Assembly (NCBI RefSeq): GCF_900637955.1
Contig: NZ_LR134476.1
Span: forward strand, 992,001 to 1,056,000
Reading direction: 5' to 3'
DNA from: Trueperella bialowiezensis
GTDB taxonomy: Bacteria > Actinomycetota > Actinomycetes > Actinomycetales > Actinomycetaceae
DNA: 64,000 nucleotides
The notes below the pieces were generated by a model. The model did not search any database, had not been told where the DNA came from, and saw only the letters and a program-made list of their open reading frames with translations. Position numbers and translations under genes: made by a program. Shown here one piece after another: positions 22,826-30,263 of the stretch (positions within the stretch are counted from its first letter, which is position 1; every line of letters starts with the position of its first letter).

Positions 22826-23107
22826 CTAGGTGCGCGTAAAGGCCCGCACACTTTCAAGATCAGGATACGTATCAAAATCGTCATCAGACGGCGGCCGATA
22901 ACCAAGCCGTTCTTTCACAAACTCCTGAATCTCCTCAGGCGGAACAGCCGTTGAATAACCGACCATAATCGGAAAAGGGCCTTCCTCCTCGTCGAAATAG
23001 TCCGTCGGCTTTGTGCGGGGAAACTGTTCGAGCACCTCACGCACCTCGTCCAACGAAAAGCCCTCGAAAAATAATTCAAACTGTCGATTTGGAAGCTCAT
23101 CGCTCAT
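22826..23107 (-). CDS. 93-residue array protein, copy B
   Basis: Second of four paralogs, 93 residues from ATG 23107. It shares FFEGFSLDEVREVLEQFP, GPFPIMVGYSTAVPPEEIQE and LGYRPPSDDDFDTYPD with the other copies; differences cluster in the acidic loop after TDYFD and near the C-terminus. It follows copy C by 88 bases, and the gap holds the same upstream module (LYDMGMATVLSSG when translated) plus GGTGGTG as ribosome site. Confidence 0.6.
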   Translation of the reverse strand: MSDELPNRQFELFFEGFSLDEVREVLEQFPRTKPTDYFDEEEGPFPIMVGYSTAVPPEEIQEFVKERLGYRPPSDDDFDTYPDLESVRAFTRT

Positions 23108-23195
23108 GAACCCAAAACACCACCTTCCCAGACCGACCCAGCCCGACGACAACACGGTTGCCATGCCCATATCGTAGAGGGGATACACACCGCTA

Positions 23196-23477
23196 CTAAG
23201 TGCGTGTGAAGGCGCGCACATCATCAAAGCTTCCAAGTTCCTCCAATTGTTCGTCCGTCGGAGGGCGATAGCCTAACCGCTCCTTCACAAACTCCTGAAT
23301 TTCCTCAGGCGGAACAGCCGTTGAATAACCGACCATAATTGGGAAAGGAACATCCTCATCATCAAAATAGTCTGTCGGTTTTGTGCGGGGGAACTGTTCG
23401 AGCACCTCACGCACCTCCTCCAACGAAAAGCCCTCGAAAAATAATTCAAACTGTCGATTACGCAGCTCATCGCTCAT
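23196..23477 (-). CDS. 93-residue array protein, copy C
   Basis: Third paralog, next to copy B and nearly identical to it through residue 75. The C-terminal 20 residues differ (DEQLEELGSFDDVRAFTRT). Variable tails on a constant core are what is expected of recognition or immunity proteins. The ATG follows GGTGGTGTTTTGGGTTC, the conserved upstream element. No catalytic motif or membrane segment is visible. Confidence 0.6.
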   Translation of the reverse strand: MSDELRNRQFELFFEGFSLEEVREVLEQFPRTKPTDYFDDEDVPFPIMVGYSTAVPPEEIQEFVKERLGYRPPTDEQLEELGSFDDVRAFTRT

Positions 23478-23643
23478 GAACCCAAAACACCACCTTCACA
23501 GACCGCCCCAGCCCGGCAACGATGCAAATTCGCCTCCGACATCCGTCGGCATAACCGAAAACCCTTTGCAAGAAATTATAGGCAATTGGGCAATACGCGG
23601 ATGAAAAGCAGGGAAACTACTTGAAGGAGTAGGAGCCACGCTA

Positions 23644-23697
23644 GTGGGAATCGGAACCATTATCGTGGCAATCCTCTCCAACAAGAAGAAGGACTAA
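23644..23697 (+). pseudogene. Degenerate copy of the cationic peptide gene
   Basis: From about 23611 this frame reads KLLEGVGATLVGIGTIIVAI followed by a Lys/Asp tail, resembling the 35-residue peptide at 19416. It lacks an ATG; a stop lies just upstream at 23604, and only GTG 23644 (with GGAG upstream) could start it, leaving 17 codons. Probably a decayed duplicate, though a very short peptide is possible. Confidence 0.4.
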
Positions 23698-23704
23698 ACA
23701 CCTT

Positions 23705-23742
23705 CAGGAAGACCTCGGAAAACCTCCGGGGATCTTCCCCTA
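23705..23742 (+). terminator. Hairpin, second copy
   Basis: AGGAAGACCTCGGA and CCTCCGGGGATCTTCCCCT form the same imperfect hairpin as at 19533-19572, in the same place after the peptide frame. The sequence match shows that the two blocks share ancestry. Confidence 0.45.
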
Positions 23743-23812
23743 CACTCTACCACCTGCATCATGAAAGTAAGCCCACTCAGAAAAAGGCGGAACGAACATT
23801 TACTGCTATTCG

Positions 23813-24100
23813 CTAAGCACCAGCATTCTTCTCTCGATGCTTGGCGATCCAGCCGAGCGTCCGCTCAGTCAACTCCGGATCCCAACCACCACGCACCTCA
23901 GCCTCTGCAACATCAAGAATGTCATCAGAGATTCTCACGCCGTCGAGAAGGGCAAATTGGAGAAAATCGTCGACTTCCATCGCAATGTCAACTGAAACTC
24001 TATCATCTTCTATCACGCACTGATATTTTCTTTTCAACAAGGGAAAAACATGTGTATTCAACAGCTCCAGCAAATCGTCTGTGTCTATATCTTTTTCCAT
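23813..24100 (-). CDS. Putative immunity-type protein, GWD family copy 2
   Basis: A 95-residue acidic protein from ATG 24100 (GGAG eight bases upstream). The last 29 residues (AEVRGGWDPELTERTLGWIA and on) match the protein at 20354-20698, while the N-terminal two thirds, MEKDIDTDDLLELLNTHVFP to FALLDGVRISDDIL, align only loosely. This mosaic of constant end and variable front suggests recombination between related immunity cassettes. Confidence 0.55.
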   Translation of the reverse strand: MEKDIDTDDLLELLNTHVFPLLKRKYQCVIEDDRVSVDIAMEVDDFLQFALLDGVRISDDILDVAEAEVRGGWDPELTERTLGWIAKHREKNAGA

Positions 24101-24151
24101 CTGTTTTTCTCCGAATCCCAATCAGGGGAACGTCTCTAGGCGTTTCACCAT

Positions 24152-24319
24152 CTAGGATGTCAATAAATACACCTGTTCCTCCGAGCGTATAAGCAGCGCG
24201 GAAACCTCGGTGTCTTTGTCATCCACGCTCACATGCACCACAACAATATTTATCATCTTTCTGGCTTCGAAACGGTCTCCAGTTATACGATACAGATCTG
24301 GCTTATTCCACGTGAGCAT
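24152..24319 (-). CDS. Short acidic ORF in array
   Basis: Fifty-five codons from ATG 24319, reading MLTWNKPDLYRITGDRFEAR, then VVVHVSVDDKDTEVSALLIR and ending VYLLTS. The beta-rich acidic pattern looks like a real small domain, perhaps another immunity fragment, but there is no paralog in the window and it is flanked by remnants. An upstream extension only reads the back of the HTH remnant. Confidence 0.35.
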   Translation of the reverse strand: MLTWNKPDLYRITGDRFEARKMINIVVVHVSVDDKDTEVSALLIRSEEQVYLLTS

Positions 24320-24332
24320 GATGGCTGTCCGG

Positions 24333-24448
24333 ACGTCATCGGCGAAAGCAACGCCACCACCCACGGCTGGCTGCCCGAAACCGTCGACCACTGGCAAGCC
24401 AACCGGCCAGGACGCGAAGCGAGAACCGACCTCAAAAACAGGAGCTAA
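24333..24448 (+). pseudogene. 3' fragment of the AlpA-like HTH gene
   Basis: This segment encodes VIGESNATTHGWLPETVDHW through the stop, matching the last 39 codons of the gene at 19741-19962 with few changes. The N-terminal HTH half is missing and replaced by unrelated sequence, so no functional protein is expected. It is followed by the same short FWPF frame (24455-24538) as the intact copy, showing a block duplication with 5' loss. Confidence 0.7.
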
Positions 24449-24552
24449 GCAGCCCTGTTCTGGCCGTTCGTGCCGGGCGTGAGGGGTACTTTTCTACCTA
24501 TCGAGTTGGCGCAGTGCGGAAAAGTGGGCGTGTTTTAGTTTCCCTGCATCTC

Positions 24553-24621
24553 CGCATCTCATTACCAAAATCGTAGAAATCAGCGTTCTTCTCACCTGCT
24601 ACGCGGAGTGTGCCGAGCACA
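24553..24621 (-). repeat. GLVLGxLR repeat, copy 2 (partial)
   Basis: On the minus strand this reads VLGTLRVAGEKNADFYDFGN, matching the frame of the copies at 20125-20250 and 42725-42850, then diverges. It directly follows the duplicated block and precedes the TTG-started array gene. Confidence 0.5.
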
Positions 24622-24925
24622 ACCGCAACCGCGTTTCAAGACGATTCCTCTCCGTCGTGTCGTGACTGCATGGCCTGATAACTCTTGGCTTCATCTCGCC
24701 ATCGATCGACCATACGCCTCGGCTGCGAATTGAACACCCTGAAAACATCCGAAGCAAGTAGCGTTCTTTTTCGTTTGAAACGCCTACCGCTTGTTTTAAC
24801 GCAATATCGACATGTTCCATGCAGTATGCCTTGCTCAGCGAACGTGGCGTAAGCGATTCGTAGTACTCACGACTACGAAGAACATATTTGTCTTCCTCAC
24901 GGATATACTGCACCGGCTTATCCAA
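24599..24925 (-). pseudogene. TTG-started array protein, copy 2, internally frameshifted
   Basis: The copy opens with the same TTG start and MDKPVQYIREEDKYVLRSRE as the gene at 22344-22688. After VGVSNE one base is missing, which shifts the frame for about 90 bases; an extra base near 24672 restores it, so RLETRLR is again shared. DNA remains nearly identical through the shifted part. The middle of this protein is therefore scrambled, and it may be inactive. Confidence 0.5.
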
Positions 24926-25018
24926 CGTTCATCACCAACTACCCAAACCGCATGTCATCGCGCAGCTCGAACGGCGTCACACACGGCGCTCCACGCCTAG
25001 CCGACGTCGACACCACAA

Positions 25019-25300
25019 CTAAGTACGCGCGAAGGCACGCACGCTTTCAAGATCGGGCAGCGTCTCAAATTCTTTATCAGACGGCGGCCGATAACCAAGC
25101 CGTTCCTTCACAAACTCCTGAATCTCCTCAGGAGGAACAGGCGTTGAATAACCGACCATAACAGGAAAAGAACCCTCCTCATCATCGGTATAGTCCGTCG
25201 GCTTCGTACGGGGGAACTGTTCGAGCACCTCACGCACCTCCTCCAACGAAAAGCCCTCGAAGAACAAAGCAATATTCCGGTTACGCAGCTCATCGTCCAT
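25019..25300 (-). CDS. 93-residue array protein, copy D
   Basis: Fourth paralog. Its N-terminus (MDDELRNRNIALFFEGF) and C-terminus (LPDLESVRAFART) match copy A, while the centre (VMVGYSTPVPPEEIQEFVKE) matches copies B and C, suggesting gene conversion between copies. The acidic loop TDYTDDEEGS is unique. It is preceded by the same upstream module with GGTGGTGTTTTGGGTTA. Confidence 0.6.
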   Translation of the reverse strand: MDDELRNRNIALFFEGFSLEEVREVLEQFPRTKPTDYTDDEEGSFPVMVGYSTPVPPEEIQEFVKERLGYRPPSDKEFETLPDLESVRAFART

Positions 25301-25679
25301 TAACCCAAAACACCACCTTCCCAGACGGACTCATCCTGATGACAACACGGTTGCCATGCCCACATCGGCAGGCACAACCTCCAAGTCCCTTTCAGAGATT
25401 CTAGAGCACCGCAAAGGTGAAACAGAAGAGAGCAGCAGAAGCGGAAGAGAAACTCCCTGAAAATTCCGGGGACAACCTGCCGCGCAGCTTGGAGTCATTA
25501 CAATTTGATAACATCTCGACATCAAGGCTTTTTCTGTTAGCCAGAACACGTATAGTTTTCACAGGGCATGTGGCTTCACCCACACGCACTAATTTGCGGC
25601 AACGATGCAGTGAACGTGCACCCACTCGCCTAGCTGGCATCACAGCCTTAGCTGGCATCACACAGAAAAGAGGATCTCC
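25301..25679. other. Intergenic region between array copy D and the transporter
   Basis: The first 75 bases are the conserved upstream module of copy D. The rest holds no gene that I can support. Close to the transporter start TAGCTGGCATCACA occurs twice, at 25631-25644 and 25649-25662, an 18-base direct repeat that could be an operator for the transporter. This gap is the right-hand edge of the mosaic array. Confidence 0.5.
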
Positions 25680-27251
25680 ATGAGTACTCCCGAACTCCAG
25701 ATGGATTCATACGTATCGCAAGGTCAGCTAGATGACTCTGACGAAACAATTATGCCCCCTGGCCGGCCGTGGATCCGCCACCTTGGCGGTCTTACGCTAG
25801 GCCTCGTGCTCGCCGTCGTCGTCTACTTCATTTTCCCGAAGGAACTTTCCGCCGACCTCGTCGCGCAACTTGCCGAAAAAGACATCGAAGCTGACGGCCA
25901 CAAGATCGCGCTCACGGCCGCCGTCGCTGTCCTCATGGGCGCGTGGTGGATGACGGAAGCCATCCCGCTTGCGGCAACCGCGCTCGTGCCGGTCACAGTG
26001 TTCCCGATTATGGGAATTATGACGTACTCCGAGGTCGGCAGCTCGTACGCCTCCTCCACAATCTTCCTGTTCATGGGCGGATTCTTCCTGGCGCTCGCCA
26101 TGCAGCGCTGGAACTTCCACCGCCGGCTCGCGCTACGAATCGTGCTGGCCGTTGGTACGAAGCCGTCGCGTCTCGTGCTCGGGTTCATGGTCGCTACCGG
26201 CTTCCTGTCGATGTGGGTGTCGAACACGGCGACGGCCGTCATGATGCTCCCCATCGGCATCTCGGTGCTGGCCACCATCGGGCAGGTGGACGACGCCGGC
26301 GGGCAAAAGAAGCTTTCCAACTTCGGTACCGCGCTCATGCTGGGTATTGCGTACGCGGCGTCGATCGCGTCGCTGTCCACGCTCATCGGCACTCCGCCGA
26401 ATACGCTTTTGCGCGGCTACCTGCAGGATAACCACGACATCACGTTGAACTTTGGCTTGTGGATGGTATTTGCGACGCCGTTGGCTTGGCTTTTCCTTCT
26501 GATCGCCTGGCAGCTACTCATTCGGCTTTACAAGCCTGAAGTGAATGAGATTCCTGGTGGGCGGGAGCTCATCAGGGGCGAGCTGGACAAGATGGGCCCG
26601 ATGACTGCGCAGGAGAAGATCGTGGCAACGATCTTCGTTCTTGCAGCGCTGTCGTGGATTATCATCCCGACCGTGTGGCCGGACGGGCCGATTGGCGACA
26701 CGACTATCGCCATGATCCTCGCCATGGTCCTGTTCATCACTCCCGCTAAGCCTTCTGAGGGCGTGGCGATCCTCGACTGGGAGACCGCAAAGGATATTCC
26801 GTGGGACGTTCTGCTCCTGTTCGGTGGCGGCCTGGCGCTGTCTGCCGCTTTCGGTAAGACGGGCCTGTCGAACTGGATTGGCGAAAAGGCTGGAGCCCTA
26901 GAGGGTCTGCCGGTGATCGTGATCATCGCCGCCGTGGCCGGAATCGTGCTGCTCCTGACAGAAATGACATCGAACACCGCTACCGCCGCAGCGTTCCTGC
27001 CGATCATCGGCGCAGTGGCGATTGGCATGGGCGTGGACGTGCAACTGCTGGTCATCCCGGTGGCGCTCGCCGCAACCTGTGCGTTCATGCTTCCCGTGGC
27101 CACACCGCCAAACGCGATCGCGTACGGGTCTGGGTACATTACCATTGGACAAATGGTCAAAGCCGGTGCGTGGCTGAACGTTATCGGCGTCGTACTCATC
27201 ACCTTCTGGACTGTCGTGTTCGGACCACTCGTACTCGGGATTCAACTCTGA
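25680..27251 (+). CDS. SLC13/DASS-family sodium:dicarboxylate or sulfate symporter
   Basis: A 523-residue membrane protein with about 12 segments. Two repeated Na+/substrate signature loops are visible: WVSNTATAVMMLPI near residue 180-193 and EMTSNTATAAAFLPI near 427-441. TPPN occurs near 240 (GTPPNTLLRG) and again near 479 (ATPPNAIAYG). These are hallmarks of the divalent anion:sodium symporters that take up succinate, malate, fumarate or citrate. The N-terminal 30 residues are cytoplasmic. GAGGA precedes the ATG. The exact substrate cannot be read from sequence. Confidence 0.92.
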   Translation: MSTPELQMDSYVSQGQLDDSDETIMPPGRPWIRHLGGLTLGLVLAVVVYFIFPKELSADLVAQLAEKDIEADGHKIALTAAVAVLMGAWWMTEAIPLAATALVPVTVFPIMGIMTYSEVGSSYASSTIFLFMGGFFLALAMQRWNFHRRLALRIVLAVGTKPSRLVLGFMVATGFLSMWVSNTATAVMMLPIGISVLATIGQVDDAGGQKKLSNFGTALMLGIAYAASIASLSTLIGTPPNTLLRGYLQDNHDITLNFGLWMVFATPLAWLFLLIAWQLLIRLYKPEVNEIPGGRELIRGELDKMGPMTAQEKIVATIFVLAALSWIIIPTVWPDGPIGDTTIAMILAMVLFITPAKPSEGVAILDWETAKDIPWDVLLLFGGGLALSAAFGKTGLSNWIGEKAGALEGLPVIVIIAAVAGIVLLLTEMTSNTATAAAFLPIIGAVAIGMGVDVQLLVIPVALAATCAFMLPVATPPNAIAYGSGYITIGQMVKAGAWLNVIGVVLITFWTVVFGPLVLGIQL

Positions 27252-27273
27252 CGCGGCAATAGACTCGCGAAGC

Positions 27274-27310
27274 CTTGGGGCCAGTGTTTTTTAAAAACGC
27301 TGGCCCCAAG
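27274..27310 (+). terminator. Intrinsic terminator after the symporter gene
   Basis: CTTGGGGCCAGTGTTTTT pairs with AAAAACGCTGGCCCCAAG, a 17 to 18 base stem with one G-T pair and a one-base loop. The T-rich arm favours termination on the plus strand. Confidence 0.75.
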
Positions 27311-27414
27311 CCACTCCAGCTACTGGGTGGTGGTGGCCGTGCTCAAAAACACTATCTACCAATTGGCGTTTGTGACTGTACGGCGAGTAGACTGAACGAC
27401 GTTCTAAGAAACCA

Positions 27415-27487
<73 letters not shown>

Positions 27488-27555
27488 CTTCGGCCCAGTG
27501 GTTGACTTAGGTGTCCCGCTGGGTCGATTTTTCTACGTGTACCCGCGGCCCTACA

Positions 27556-27636
27556 CTCCCGGGGTACACGTTGCCTTCCCGGGGTACCGAATCCGGCGAT
27601 TTGTCTACCCCGCGAACGAAACAGGTACCCCCGGAA
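27556..27636 (-). repeat. 81-bp interspersed element, copy 1
   Basis: Contains several GGGGGTAC-type palindromic units bordering a constant core, AATCCGGCGATTTGTCTACC. Further copies lie at 54865-54945 and 56395-56475 in opposite orientation. The ends are inverted repeats (TTCCGGGGGTAC/GTACCCCCGGAA). It is likely a small non-autonomous element or a REP-like site. Confidence 0.7.
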
Positions 27637-27779
27637 CGGCGAGTAGCAACCCCACACTCGCGCCAAGCCTTCCGGATATTACCCAATCCGCTCTTGTGGA
27701 AAGAGCCTCGTCGAGGTTCCAAAATAGGTTAAATTTGGAAAGACCTCACTCAGCCCAAGGACAGCGAAGAAGTGGAAGC

Positions 27780-28298
27780 ATGCGAAAAGGTGCCGGTTTC
27801 ATCCCTCTCGATTGGCCTCCCGGACGCGCATGCAAAATGGCGCGCGACGGAACAAAATACGACGCAGATCTTTATAACGGCAATTACGGTAATTTCGCTC
27901 GCGAGTTTAACTCGCTACTCGACGGCTTGACAGACACATTGAAGAAGCAGATACAGGGTCTCGTCATAGCAACCATCCGCGACGCACTCCTTGGCAAACT
28001 GACCCCAGTAACGACAGATGGCTATGGGGACAGGACTGGTGAGGTGGAGCAGCTCGCCCGTGGCGGCAACAAGATTCTTGAAGTCCGGCTTGAGCACCGT
28101 TTTGATCCTCCCAAAATTCTTTTGAAAGGCAAGCGACTCCGTTTGTATTTCGCAGAGCCGGCATATCCTGAACTGATCGTTTTCTTGCTGCTCGAGCCGA
28201 AAGATGCTTCTCAGTTTGGCTTAAATCAGCAGAACCGCCACATTGACGAGTCACTGCTCCGAGCCGATGATTGGTGGTCCCTCAATAACAGTCCCTAA
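27780..28298 (+). CDS. HigB/RelE-like toxin candidate
   Basis: A 172-residue protein whose second half resembles phage-derived Gp49/HigB toxins: VRLEHRFDPPKILLKGKRLR, then LYFAEPAYPELIVFLLL. The basic strand followed by a hydrophobic strand is typical of RelE-fold ribonucleases. The XRE protein 72 bases downstream is its likely antitoxin. The N-terminal 60 residues are unusual for the family; the open frame continues upstream only through the interspersed element. Confidence 0.55.
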   Translation: MRKGAGFIPLDWPPGRACKMARDGTKYDADLYNGNYGNFAREFNSLLDGLTDTLKKQIQGLVIATIRDALLGKLTPVTTDGYGDRTGEVEQLARGGNKILEVRLEHRFDPPKILLKGKRLRLYFAEPAYPELIVFLLLEPKDASQFGLNQQNRHIDESLLRADDWWSLNNSP

Positions 28299-28370
28299 GA
28301 CCACTAGCGGAATGCAACTAAAAAGTTGCACAATAGAAATGGGTAGAAAACGATGAAGAAAGGGGGAGCC

Positions 28371-28664
28371 ATGGATATTTTTGATCAGCTTGGTGTTGAT
28401 GTCAACGATGTTGGTGTAACGAATTCGATTGACATGTATTCACAGTTGCGAGAGGTTACGCAAGAACTCGTAAAGATCCGCAAAGAGCGGAACCTCCGCC
28501 AGCAGGACGTGGCAGACGAATTGATGATTAGTCGCCAGGCCGTTGCCAAAATCGAGGACCCTAATAATAACCCGAAGATTTCAACTCTCATTGGTTATGC
28601 GCTTGCTGTTGGGGCGCGGATAAACATTTCCGTCACTAAAGATCAGTACGCTCTTTTTGACTAG
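28371..28664 (+). CDS. XRE-family antitoxin candidate (HigA-like)
   Basis: A 97-residue HTH protein with RKERNLRQQDVADELMISRQ then AVAKIEDPNNNPKISTLIGY, a standard XRE domain near residues 38-85. GAAAGGGGGA precedes the ATG at 28371, which is better than an ATG six codons earlier. In HigBA modules the toxin gene precedes the antitoxin, as here. It should repress the pair and neutralise the toxin. Confidence 0.75.
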   Translation: MDIFDQLGVDVNDVGVTNSIDMYSQLREVTQELVKIRKERNLRQQDVADELMISRQAVAKIEDPNNNPKISTLIGYALAVGARINISVTKDQYALFD

Positions 28665-28750
28665 GCTTCAGAGAGCGTGCAAGCACATGCGGAATTTACG
28701 GTGGAAGCCACCAACCAGCTCCCGGATCAGGCTTCTTGTAGGCTTGGCCT

Positions 28751-29470
28751 ATGTTGACCCCGGATTCAGTTGCCGCCGAACTTGCCGGTTGGCACGCGCG
28801 TTTCTTCGATAGCGACGACGACGCCGTCCACTCCAGTAACGACGCCGTCCGCTCCAGCAACCCCGCACAGGCCAGCGACGACGACGCCCGGCCCACCACC
28901 GACGCCGTCCACGCCAGCGACACCGCCCACACCACAAACACACGGCCCACCACCGCCCCGCTCACTGCACACAGGCTCTCCGATTTCCGCGAGCTCGTGC
29001 TCGAACACGGTGAGGGCGCCCTGTTTAAGGGAACGCATCCGCGGCACATTACGGCGTCGTTGTTTGTGTTGTCTACTGACCTGTCGCAGATTCTGCTCGC
29101 CGAGCATAAGAAGGCGAAAATGTGGTTGCAGTTCGGCGGGCATCTTGAGCGCGCTGACGCCTCGCTCGCAGACGCCGCATTGCGCGAGGGGCGCGAAGAG
29201 TCCGGCCTAGCCGAGTTCGTCCACGTGCTCCCCGAACCCTGCGACTTCGACATTCACGAGCTGGGCGGCGGCTTCGGCGCGATCTGCCGGGAACATTGGG
29301 ATGTGGGTTTCGTGGCGCTCGCTGATGCGGACGCGCCCGTCGTCGTCTCATCAGAGTCGGAGAACGTGCGCTGGTTCCCGGTCGCGGATCTTCCCGACGG
29401 CGGAGCGGGCGGCATGGCCGAACGCGTGCAATCCGCGCTAGCCCGCGCGAAAGCCGGTTTGGAAAACTAG
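28751..29470 (+). CDS. NUDIX hydrolase with low-complexity N-terminal insertion
   Basis: A 239-residue protein. The Nudix box GGHLERADASLADAALREGR followed by EESGL is at about 130-154 and has one extra residue compared with MutT, as in other GHxExxD-type members. It should cleave a nucleoside diphosphate linked to another group, with Mg2+. Residues 20-70 are a Ser/Asp/Thr/His-rich repeat (NDAVRSSNPAQASDDDARPT) encoded by a GACGACGCCGTCC-like repeat, unlike the family and probably a flexible insertion. Confidence 0.88.
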   Translation: MLTPDSVAAELAGWHARFFDSDDDAVHSSNDAVRSSNPAQASDDDARPTTDAVHASDTAHTTNTRPTTAPLTAHRLSDFRELVLEHGEGALFKGTHPRHITASLFVLSTDLSQILLAEHKKAKMWLQFGGHLERADASLADAALREGREESGLAEFVHVLPEPCDFDIHELGGGFGAICREHWDVGFVALADADAPVVVSSESENVRWFPVADLPDGGAGGMAERVQSALARAKAGLEN

Positions 29471-29662
29471 CACACCCGCTAACGTAGGCCGGCCGGCACA
29501 AACGTAGGCCGGCCGAAACACTGGCACAAACACGGCAACGCGCACACATGAAAGTGGATTAAAGAATCCTCATTTTCTTCATCTTAAAGTTTTCACACTC
29601 GGTTTCCATACTGGTATCAACAGCGATCCAGAAGGGTTCGCGAGATTGAGAAAGGTTTTGAG

Positions 29663-30118
29663 ATGAACAACAAGAAGAAGCTGTGGACTATTTCCGGCTC
29701 GCTGGCAGCAGCCGTGCTGATTACGGCTGGAGCGGGTCTGGCGATCGCAAACGATGCGAACAACAACTCGAAGAATCAGAGCGTGACGATCCCTAACCCG
29801 GATGCGCAGACGCCAGGCACCGACGCGGATTCCGCTCCGAGTGCGTCCGATACGAATACGGTGGTTCCGAACACGGTGAGTGCCCAGTCGGCTCCGTCGG
29901 CTCCGTCTCCGGCCCGCGCCCAGGCTCCTGCCCCGGCTCCGGCTCCTGCTCCGGCTCGTGCGTACTCGGCGCCGTCGGCTCCGTCGCCGGCTCGGGCTCA
30001 GCGTCCTGCTCCGGCACAGCGTCAGGCTCCGGCTCCCGTGTACTCGGCTCCCTCCCCGGTCTCGGCGCCGTCCCCGGTGTCGGCTGCTTCCTACTCGGCA
30101 CCGTCGGCCAATTCCTAA
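29663..30118 (+). CDS. Secreted or membrane-anchored Pro/Ala/Ser-rich protein
   Basis: A 151-residue protein. Residues 8-30 (WTISGSLAAAVLITAGAGLA) form a signal peptide or membrane anchor, followed by a polar stretch and then a long Pro/Ala/Ser repeat with units such as APAPAPAP and SAPSAPSPARAQ. It shares the N-terminal anchor and the SAPSANS end with the next gene, so they are tandem duplicates. A flexible surface spacer or wall-embedded protein is likely; no enzyme domain. Confidence 0.6.
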   Translation: MNNKKKLWTISGSLAAAVLITAGAGLAIANDANNNSKNQSVTIPNPDAQTPGTDADSAPSASDTNTVVPNTVSAQSAPSAPSPARAQAPAPAPAPAPARAYSAPSAPSPARAQRPAPAQRQAPAPVYSAPSPVSAPSPVSAASYSAPSANS

Positions 30119-30263
30119 GCTCAAGCGTGTGTGGGCGAACGACGCCGGGATTCGGCGCTCGTTCGCTCACACCGGTGGAGTGTCAACGTCGGCTTTCGGA
30201 TGGTTCCTTGCCGGTTGCTCGTGTAGCTTAGAGCTAACACGCATCTTGTAGCTAGGAGGATAC

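Noticed and set aside
23761-24192. 143-codon plus-strand frame after the second hairpin
   Set aside because: Almost wholly antisense to the GWD-family gene and without conserved features. Its start matches the position of the membrane gene in block 1 only by location, not by sequence.
27498-27779. N-terminal extension of the HigB-like gene
   Set aside because: It reads through the interspersed 81-bp element and part of the terminator after tRNA-Arg, with Pro/Arg-rich sequence. The ATG at 27780 is preferred.
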